Below are positions 54,641-64,000 of a stretch of 64,000 nt of DNA, piece by piece. Source of the stretch: Epiperipatus broadwayi (lineage: Eukaryota > Onychophora > Udeonychophora > Euonychophora > Peripatidae); assembly GCA_028023455.1 (NCBI GenBank), contig JAQFVV010012423.1, forward strand, positions 3,581,753 through 3,645,752, given 5' to 3'. Position 1 is the stretch's first letter. Each line of letters opens with the position of its first letter. The translations under genes were made by a program, and so were the position numbers. The notes under the pieces are model-generated. The model did not search any database. It was not told the DNA's origin and was given only the letters and a program-made list of their open reading frames with translations.

Positions 54641-57084
54641 TGGATGCCATTCAATTGGAATATCCTATTAACTAAAAACTGTCACTAGTCATTCTCAATA
54701 TCATAGAATGACAAAACAATACAAACACTAACAGTGAAAATCTACATATTCCCTTTTATAATGTAAAACCATTAATGGATCAACAGCCAAACCAAAATAC
54801 CTATGTCCAATGATCACTAATCATTTTAGAAACACAACCATATTTTTATTAAAGAGAGCACAATGAATTTAAACAATAAAGATTAAACCTGTATTTGTAT
54901 TTAAAGTGGACACGTTCACTTCTATAGCAAATTACGAAATGAAAAAGTTTTATATCAAATTTTCTTTTATAGCAGAAAATAATTCAGTCATGCCAATATA
55001 GATATTTTTGATAAAATGTCTGTACTTTTTTTTAATATACCTTAAAATTTGTTTTAGACTATGTGAGAAATAAATATTTTTTATCACTCTATCTAAATAA
55101 ATGATATAGATATTTTCCGGTTTTCTCTTAACCAAAAAAAAAAAAAAAATATGTAAAATAGATATATATATTTTACACATTTTTTTCTTGAACTTAATAT
55201 ATATATATATATATCTTTCATGCCACAGTAAAACACATATGTTTTAATAAACAAAATTTCCAATTAACACATTACGTAAGTAATAACACAGCAATGATGA
55301 AAAAAAATAAAAACACATTTTTATCCATTAAATTTTATACTCTGTTTATCTAAGTTATCTTATCCTGGTGAGTTAGAATAATAAAACAGTTATTAGGATG
55401 AGCAATCATTCCAGACTAAACATATATATTTCATTATCCTGTTGGATGTATAATAGAACAATATTCAACACTTATCCAAAAGGAGAAATTATTTTATTGT
55501 TTCTGTACCGATAATTAATCAGGCAATTAACATTCATGTGTCCAATTGTAGCAGATTTAAAAAAAAATTATCTACTTTGCTCTAGATAATTCAAAACAAA
55601 CTTCAAAACAAACTTATTAAAATCTTTATTGATTTATTGTGTAAGCATTTCAAATGAAGTATAACAAGAATTATTTATTTACGTTTAAATCAAGATAATT
55701 TTTCCTTGAAAAATAAGTGGATTTTTTATTACTTAGTATATTTATCTTTCCTGTTTCTTTTCAAACTCTTTGTGAATTTTATTCCTCTCAGCACAACAAT
55801 CCATATATGTGTAGCAATATTTAAGCAGCCAGAGTATATTCCAACATTGTAAACATTATTATAATGACAATTTTTCTTAATAAAAATTTACAAGTAAATA
55901 TTTATTTAATTCCATTCTTATTGGTAAAATATGATGTGATTCTTAATATTAGAACGAATTTATTCAATTATCGCTATGACATTTTCAACATTTTAATGAA
56001 TCTGTAATCATTTAACTTTTTAACATTACACAAAGTTGGCGTGATGAAAATAGGCAGATGAGAAATGAAAATAAAATCATGCAATTATTTGTTTAAACTT
56101 TATTAACATTATATGATATAAAATGACTTTTAATTTTACTTCTAATATCTTCTGAAATTTATTTTTAAAACTATTTTGAATTTATTTTCTTACAATTATG
56201 ATTTTCAAATGAACATCTGTTTTGGCGCAAAAATATAAACATTATCAACTTCTTAGTTTATGACTAAATAATTTGTGCATTAATTTGAAAGATAAACGTT
56301 TACATGTATAAATAGAGTGAAAGCAAATGCTTACTTGCTCTTGAATTTTCCTGGGTTTAAAATCAGATTTACGTGAGATCATTATGATGCATAATGTTTC
56401 CATTCCTTCTTCTGTATAACTCTTAGAACTATCAATCAATAGAAGAATGGTGTTTTAATGACTGCAAAGATTTTTGAGATTTTCTATTCCAGCATTTTTA
56501 GATATCAAGATCTTATAATTTTCTTAAATTAAATTTCAGGTATTTCTGATATTTAGTTTTTTTTTTCTTATTTGAGATCAGACTGGAATTCTGTAGTTAC
56601 TTAGTTCTTGTTTTCTGAATTAGTCCATCCCCCTACAACTTTGTTAAAACATATATAGCTTTTATTATATTGCACTCTGGGAGTGAATTGGCCTCATTTT
56701 GGTATATATAATTAGTATTACCCCCTCTGGCTTCATTTTTAATAACTATCCATTATTATTTAAGACAGCTTTATGTTTAGTACTAAAAATATGCTTAAGG
56801 AATTTACTATAATAATTGATTTTACAAGATTTATAAATTTGATTTAATTGTTTATTTATTTCAATTGCTATTCAACAACAATAAAATAGCAATGTATTTA
56901 TCTACCAAATAATAATAATACTTTTAAATTGTTATTTTAGTCTAGTCAGAACCTAGACTGGGTTTGAAATCTCATCTCTACTAAAGCAAATTCCTAATGC
57001 AAGCCACTTTAGTAAGATTTTAACACCAGATATTATCATTTACAATTTTGGATTATTTAACTACAGGGACCTAAATAAAAGGTC

Positions 57085-57087
<3 letters not shown>

Positions 57088-57138
<51 letters not shown>
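57088..57138. repeat. (AT)n run at the right flank of the LARD-like element
   Basis: A pure AT run directly abuts the GGTCACA end of the LTR. A matching TA run abuts the other end (about 41638-41653), so the element seems to have inserted into an AT microsatellite. Confidence 0.95.
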
Positions 57139-57141
<3 letters not shown>

Positions 57142-57707
57142 AACATATTAATTGACTAATGACAAATAAATAAAAATATATATAATTTATATTTGCACAG
57201 GTTTTTTTTTTCTTTGAACACATTGTATTATTGTCACAATTGGTTATAGTTAATTTTATTTTATGTAGGCAATATAAATCGAAGCTTTAAAACAGTTCCA
57301 ACACACAGATAAGTGCAGCCCCCTCCCCAAATTTCCTGTATAGTTTTTTATTATATATATAATTATTGTTATTATATAAATATATTTTATTTTATATTAT
57401 ATTGTGTGATTTATTTAAATTTAACAAAACGTTTTTTTAATGAAAAATAAAATAATAGTGTATTTCCATATTAAAATGAACTTTTACTTGATATCTTCAT
57501 TATCAATAAGATTATAAAAGTAGTTCATAATGTTTCCAATTTTCTTAATCTGTGATTAATCAAAATTGTAATAAAAATAACTGCAACCAAAAAATTATAA
57601 ACAATGTATTACAGAACACATTCTTATTATCGACTATTTTAAAATTATTGTAGCAATTGTCAAAAGTACATTATCTCTAAACTAAATGAATGAATCTTTA
57701 TCAAAAT

Positions 57708-57778
57708 GGCTTGTGTAGGTTGGTGCATTGGTATCAAGTGGCAATTTCTGAAGCTCTAAGTTCTTGAATCTTAACTCA
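57708..57778 (+). repeat. Possible tRNA-derived SINE relic
   Basis: TGTAGGTTGGTGCATTGG resembles a pol III A-box region. About 35 bp later AAGTTCTTGAATCTT resembles a B box (GTTCGAATC) with a small insertion. The spacing is right for a tRNA-derived element, but both boxes are degenerate. Confidence 0.35.
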
Positions 57779-60700
57779 ATTTTGTAACAATTCTCAAGCA
57801 ATAAATTATTTGATTATTTTTTTAAAATAAGAGCTGCTCACTTTCCTTACAAATTTTTCTATAGCACTGTATCAATCTTTTTAAGAGGATATATAACAAT
57901 ATTATCAATTTTATTTTAAACATGCAAATAATTAAAATTTTCTACCAAATGTTTCCAAAAACTATTTTACATTCATCTTTTAATTATGAAAACTTTTATT
58001 ATCTATAATTTATATGAAATAAATACTGTGATAAAATGCAGCCATGCCTTTATAAATATATTTTTCTCTAGCAATGTATTCAAAAAGTGAAATTATATAA
58101 ATGATATATAAAAATGTATTCATAAAATGCAAAGTAAATCATTTATTATTACTTTTTAAAGCATACTCAATATTCCTTAATTATTAAAAATAAAATAAAT
58201 TGTAAAAAAATATTTCATTAATATTTTATTTTTTAAATATCAAATTCAACTTGTCTTAATTAATTAAAATGATTTAAAAATTCAACTTTGTAGTTAAAAG
58301 TTTCGTTTAATTGTGATGTTTTTTTTTTATTAACTTGTTTACTTAATAATATTTAATGGTGATGGAAAGAGAAAGTTTAAAAGTAAATTTTAAAATTCAA
58401 AACCATTCCAATATTATGTACAAATTAGGCAGTCCCAAAGTGACAAACTCTAAAACTTAAAGTTTATAAATAATAATTCCAGCTCTGTGACTTTTGCTGC
58501 TTAAATTTTATTTTAACTCCCTACCAATAACCCATTTGATTGACTATTTTTAAACATATTAGTTTTACATAAGTGTGTAATTTGAAAACAGCAACCTTAT
58601 ATAAGGTAACAATTTTTTTATTTTGTAATTTTTGCTGCAAAACTAATTATTCTAATGAACTAATATTCAAACAAACTTCTATAATTTATGTAACAAAACT
58701 TCAATTTTTAATTTCAAATTTAATAATTCATAAATAAAATCAACTTTATTTTATTAATAATTGTAATAAAATGCATTGTTGTTTACTTTTTTATAATCTA
58801 GTGTTGACACTAGACAATGTATTTTTGATTTAAAAAACCCCACCAATTTTAATTCAAATCATAAAGTTGCTAGAATTTTTTAAACAATGCCCCAATATAT
58901 TTTTTTCTTAAAAATGAAGAATCAAATTATTTACACTATATAATATAAAATAATGCTACTTAAATAATATGGAAAATAATTGCTGATTCTTATTATAATA
59001 TTGTCAATGTTTATGTAATGAAAAATATCAAAAGATTGATAATAAACTTAAACCATGTTTGACTAACAAAAAATTAAAAAAGCAAACAAAAGTAGGATTA
59101 TTACTATTAGAAATCTATATACCTGCAGATAGACAATATTATTTAACATATGTAACAATAAGTTTTGTTTCTTATTGAGAAGATGATATTTGTATTCCTT
59201 ACAACTGTATGTTTATTTGTTAGATAAATACATTTATTTTAATAAAAAAAAATTAAATGTAAATCAAAACCATTTGTTGAAATTAGCAAAGTTTCTTCTT
59301 TGATTCAACATTTTTTTTATTTACATCTATTTCAAAAAAATATAAATTCTTTTTTTAATTTTATAGCAAAATATAATTTCTAAGTAAGACTTATTGAGAA
59401 AAAATGTCTTTGAGATAATCATCTAAATTTTTCACATAGTTTGTATGGTAGCACAGATTATTCAATGGTCTAAATGTATATCTTGTATGTCCTACATAGG
59501 TGGCATCCAAAATACTAAAAGCAAAAACACTTATGACCAGAAATCTGGAGATAAAATCCCCAAAATTTGATCATAAATTCATATGACTGAAATGTAATTT
59601 CTCCAAAAACCCATATGATTAAAAAGGATTTAGAATAAAATCTCATATTGTTAACAATAATTTAACTCAAAGACATATCAACTACATGATTAAACATTTA
59701 CTTATTAAAATTAAAATTAACGAATAATAATTTTGCCATATTAGAAAAAAATGGTAATTTTAAAAATAAAAACTTTTAGATAAGTACCAATTTTAATATT
59801 AGTGCATGATCATATTCTATTGCACCCCCCTCTTCAAAAATATTAAAGATAGATTCAGCAAAGATACATTTGCCAAACCAAAACCATAATGCTACCACAC
59901 TGGAAGCATACTTTTTTGTGGCAATAAGAATGTTGATCATGATATTTATAACTTTAACAGTATATGCAATTATGAATCACATTAAGTTTTAAAAAGTAAA
60001 AATATAAAAAACTGTTAGCAGTTTAAAATATTTTTTTGAAATGGATATTTATTTAAGTCAAAGAATTCTTATATAAAATATAAAAAATCAAATACTATTA
60101 GCCTCAAACTCCTCTTAAATAAGAAGCCTTTATAATCCATAGATATTAGAAGCATTTACTTGATTATTTTAACATGTTCTTGAGCATCACATTTGAAATT
60201 ACACCTCTTTAAAATTAAAAAAAGTTGACAGTTTGTAATTAGTTTGCAATATTGAAATATTTACTTTAGTATGTGTATTGATTAGTTTTTGATTTCATAT
60301 TAAAATGTTATATTGTTTTAAATTATAATGTTAAAAGATTTTTTTTCTTTGCATGCAATTTTTTTTAGTTTTATTAAATTAACCGAATTTAAACAGTTAT
60401 TTTTTTATTTCTTTTAAAGGTTTATTGTAAAATCTGCATAATGGAAATTTCTTTAAAAAATTATTTGAAAACTATACCATAATTTGATATTTTCCAGCAA
60501 ATTATTTTATGTACATTAAATTGTCTTAACTATTTTTTTTAAATAAAAAAATACAACAAATTACATCATTAATATAGATACTATGCCTATGTAAATGTTA
60601 AAAAATATATTATATATATATAAAATATAATTGATCAGATTATTCATTGCAAGTGATAGATAAATGTAGAAATATAATAATAATAAAAAATTTGAAAAAT

Positions 60701-60784
60701 GCATACTTAAAATATATCTTGGTGCAAATATTATTAATATACATTTCTTCATAAAATACTTCAATTTATTTTTTATATTATTAG

Positions 60785-60828
<44 letters not shown>

Positions 60829-61462
60829 AAATATAAATACTATATATATGTAGTATATAGTCAAAATTTTATTATAATGGTAGTAGTATAAGTTCTATTT
60901 GCTCCTTATTTTGTTATTAATTGATTTATCTATATATCTATATAAAATATTTCATATGTGTTTATTTTTTTTTTACAATGTATTTAAATTAAATTTTTAA
61001 AAAAATATTATTTTTTATAATTTTTTGCACTACAATATTCAAATATTGTAATTCTGATGAATAACTAACTGCTGGTCTGTTGAAACTGTAAGAAAATATC
61101 AAGAAATAAACATTTTAAAAATTTGCATTCGATTGCATTGTAAATAGTAATTAATGAAGATGGCTTAAAGGTAACTTATTTCAAATGAATAATATTATAA
61201 TAAAAATATCATTAATAATTTATTTAATGTTGTGTCAGCCACTTAAATGAAAATATTTTATTATCATATTTTGATGCAAAAATTAAGTAATGAGCTATCT
61301 TTAGATTCAATTTTGCATTGAATAACAACATTGCAATTAAAATTTAAATTATTTTGCTCTATTTATAATAATACAATAATGATAAGTAAATATATTTAAA
61401 ATTGCTTTGAATAAGATAAATTTGTTGAGAAAGATAAATCACTTCAATTCCCTGCATCATGG

Positions 61463-61530
61463 AGTATAGTGGCATGGTGGTAGACACTGGAATCCAAGAT
61501 TTGTAGTAACAGATCCAATTCAGTAATCCC
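61463..61530 (+). repeat. Possible tRNA-derived SINE relic
   Basis: TAGTGGCATGGTGGTAGAC resembles an A-box region. AGATCCAATTC about 30 bp later is close to the B-box consensus GWTCRANNC. The patch is GC-richer than its surroundings. No tail or target duplication was identified. Confidence 0.35.
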
Positions 61531-61936
61531 TTAAATTTCATTTGTTATAAACTCTTTTAAATAATTCACTTGATTATTTATTTTAAATAATTGTTTCAAA
61601 ATTTTTTCTTTGAATGAATCTGTTTAAATTAAAAATTTTGATAGCATTTAAAACTGATATCACAAGAGCTCACATATTTTTATTTATTTAAACATTACAT
61701 AAATTATTAGATAAGATACTACAGATATATTAATAGTATAATTTTGTTTTTTACTTTTCTATAATTTTACTTATGAAAATTGTTATGTTTAAAAGGTAGT
61801 ATTTAAAATAAAGTAGCATATTTTTGATTACAATAATATTAAAATGTTTTGTGGATAAATGTTTGATATTAATATTAATTCCTTAATTGTTCTCCACCAC
61901 CTTTAAATTCAATAAACATAACCGAAACAAATGTCA

Positions 61937-62200
61937 TCAATTCAAATCCCATGAATCCTGAATTTTAATGTCAGCAGCTTGTCTATTAATTATATCCATT
62001 TTATTTCTATTTATTAAAATTGCTTCCTTAATTTTTTTTATTATGGTTTCTCTCTTCATAAAAATCTTAACACTTTCAACATCAAACTTAAATTTATATT
62101 TACATGTCCTTTTATGATACAAGAAAACTGAAAAAGTCATTAAATATTTATTATTTTTATTATTGCATGCTTGTATATCAATTTATGCTCCCTTTACCTT
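61937..62200 (-). pseudogene. Penelope-like GIY-YIG endonuclease, C-terminal remnant (copy 2)
   Basis: The 67-codon minus frame at 61937-62140 ends in FKFDVESVKIFMKRETIIKK, then IKEAILINRNKMDIINRQAA and DIKIQDSWD. This matches the end of Penelope-type GIY-YIG domains (FDFDxVKI, KIKEAxxI, NRxxG, LSxxW). Just upstream, after a stop, the minus strand gives REHKLIYKHA, which fits the usual R..EH block before it. The copy at 37436-37600 shares INRQAA-IKI, so both come from one family. The GIY and YIG strands and the reverse transcriptase are not visible, so only a fragment is left. Confidence 0.6.
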
Positions 62201-62280
62201 TTCTCAATACTGCATCTCAATTCATGAATATATTATTAATTATGGATTTATTACTACTTTTTAAATATTATTAATAATTT

Positions 62281-62439
62281 TTATTCCCTAACCATCCATA
62301 TTATATTCTTCAATGAAAAGAAATCATATTTATCTATTTGCACTTTAAATTTCTTGATATACTGATCTTTCATCAGCAAATACACTTGCATCCCATTATT
62401 TTCCTTCAAGCAAATCACTTCTGCAGATTGAAAGACAGT
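62281..62439 (-). pseudogene. Unassigned open fragment upstream of the GIY-YIG remnant
   Basis: On the minus strand about 50 codons are open, with a mixed, protein-like composition including VICLKENNGMQVYLLMKDQY, ending at TAA (62281-62283). It lies upstream of the Penelope-like fragment on the same strand. No family motif is recognised. It may be part of the same decayed element. Confidence 0.25.
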
Positions 62440-63424
<985 letters not shown>

Positions 63425-63682
63425 TTAGATATGCAAGCTCAGATGTTTTTTTTTTAAAAAAAAGTTTTTATTTTTAAATTACGCAATCTATCTTTACTTT
63501 TTTATTTTATTAAGAATCCAAAATAAAATAAAAACTTTAATATAATGAAATGCATTTTGAACGTAGCTAGTTATAGTAATGATTGATATAATGTGAAAAA
63601 GAATAAATTTATGTGTGTGAATTTATAAAAAAAATAAATTATTCTTCCCATTTATTAATATAATGAAGAAGGTCCAAAAGTC

Positions 63683-63684
63683 AT

Positions 63685-63751
<67 letters not shown>

Positions 63752-63752
63752 A
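63683..63752 (+). repeat. Compound (CT)n-(AT)n-(GT)n microsatellite
   Basis: CT units change to AT and then to GT in direct succession, abutting the single copy of the palindrome unit. Confidence 0.95.
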
Positions 63753-63754
63753 TG

Positions 63755-63880
63755 TTAATTCTAATATGTTTATGAATAAACGATGTCATATTATTATTAC
63801 TATTTGTGGGATATTCCGTGTAGTGAAAAAGCTAAATGCTGACGTGTCAGTACAATATCAAGTACCTTCCTCAGAGCATC
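63755..63880 (-). repeat. Single copy of the 15.2 kb palindrome unit
   Basis: This copy matches each arm of the 15192-15377 palindrome with few differences. It also matches the palindrome's right flank (TTAATTCTAAT and GATGTCAT), so the true unit is ~125 bp. Read on the minus strand it gives GCTCTGAGGA, GGTAC...GTACT and GACACGTCAG, where the GAAAC of the other copies has become GACAC. It lies beside a compound microsatellite, as the other copy lies beside AT runs. The 80-codon plus frame at 63736-63978 simply reads through it. Confidence 0.85.
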
Positions 63881-64000
63881 CTCTTTCTCAAATCATAAGA
63901 ATGTGTGTAAGATTTAAAATTGTTTTTATCATTTTCTTTCTCCTCATATTTAAATTCTATTGGTTGAGAAGTTTCTAGAGAAGATATAGAGATTTTTAAA

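Larger units (their letters stand above)
41654..57087 (-). mobile_element. LARD-like LTR retroelement with ~5 kb LTRs
   Basis: Two direct copies of a ~5.1-5.2 kb sequence (41654-48905 and 51870-57087) bracket a 2,964 bp interior. Both copies begin TGTA(A/T)CC and end GGTCACA, so they have TG...CA ends with short inverted termini, the hallmark of LTRs. The outer flanks are AT runs on both sides, consistent with an ATAT target duplication. On the minus strand the interior ends in a GAGAGGGGG-containing purine tract immediately before the TGTGACC of the left copy, as a polypurine tract should. The gag-like reading frame is also on the minus strand. No protease, RT, RNase H or integrase was found. 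Plant LARDs have a similar plan: giant LTRs with a non-pol interior. A plain segmental duplication is the alternative, but it would not predict these ends or the purine tract. Confidence 0.75.
51870..57087 (-). mobile_element. 5' LTR of the LARD-like element
   Basis: This is the right-hand LTR, 5,218 bp, upstream in the element's minus-strand direction. It matches the left LTR from TGTATCC at 51870 to GGTCACA at 57087. It lacks the nested solo LTR, has lost the ~290 bp segment that the left LTR holds at ~45595-45880, and contains an internal duplication (54117-54640) plus an 81 bp foreign insert. Small frames at 54950-55180 and 56245-56439 (minus) mirror those in the other LTR. Confidence 0.75.
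57139..61936. other. AT-rich DNA, no gene; two tRNA-like relics
   Basis: No frame with a domain is found. An (AT)n run lies at ~60789-60821. The 67-codon minus frame at 60561-60764 and the 60-codon one at 61359-61541 are Ile/Leu/Tyr-rich chance frames. Two less AT-rich patches resembling tRNA-derived repeats are listed separately. Confidence 0.55.

Noticed and set aside
41654-57087. Simple tandem segmental duplication as the explanation of the long direct repeat
   Set aside because: Homology starts and stops exactly at TGTA(A/T)CC and GGTCACA. A purine tract abuts one copy, and AT runs flank only the outer ends. This fits an LTR element better, though the alternative is kept open.

Overview
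The window looks like non-coding DNA from a strongly AT-rich animal nuclear genome. It has very long (AT)n and (AAT)n microsatellites, decayed retrotransposons of several classes, fold-back repeats, and no intact host gene. No bacterial operon, rRNA, convincing tRNA gene or CRISPR array is visible. I cannot name the species. A mollusc, flatworm or cnidarian would fit the composition and element mix, but nothing here decides it. Most open frames are chance products of AT-rich or microsatellite DNA. The few that carry family motifs belong to transposable elements and are broken.

Left part (1-27.5 kb). This is AT-rich DNA with interspersed repeats: a ~0.95 kb repeat (3500-4447) seen again inside a LINE at ~29 kb; a ~75 bp direct repeat near 4.6/4.9 kb; and a ~1.1 kb direct duplication (9.1-10.2 and 11.2-12.3 kb) tied to a coiled-coil, gag-like fragment at 11.0 kb. 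Next come a fold-back (12.3-13.1 kb), an antisense LTR-like copy (13.2-15.1 kb), a near-perfect 186 bp palindrome (15.2-15.4 kb), a 2.35 kb element with very long terminal inverted repeats (18.6-21.0 kb), a SINE-like fold-back (22.3-22.9 kb) and a purine-rich stretch with coiled-coil remnants (24-25.9 kb).

Middle part (27.6-41.6 kb). A decayed non-LTR retrotransposon keeps, in order, a CCHC zinc knuckle, an AP-type endonuclease, a reverse transcriptase whose YADD box has become YMDN, and a C-terminal zinc-finger motif. After it come large triplet microsatellites, gene-free AT-rich DNA, and a fragment of a Penelope-type GIY-YIG endonuclease on the minus strand (37.4-37.6 kb).

Central structure (41,654-57,087). 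This is the most notable feature: apparently one LTR retroelement on the minus strand with ~5.1-5.2 kb terminal repeats. The repeats have TG...CA ends and sit between AT runs. A purine-rich tract directly precedes the 3' LTR, and the ~3 kb interior holds only a broken coiled-coil protein with recurring CKxK motifs. No pol gene is seen, so it resembles the LARD class of non-autonomous elements. Its 3' LTR carries a nested 2,162 bp solo LTR of a second family; the other LTR lacks it and so preserves the near-empty site. A diverged antisense copy of that second family lies at 13,165-15,104. All three insertions sit in runs of AT.

Right part (57.1-64 kb). This is AT-rich filler with tRNA-like relics, a second Penelope GIY-YIG remnant at ~62 kb (minus strand), a long (AAT)n array, and a third copy of the palindrome unit at 63.8 kb.
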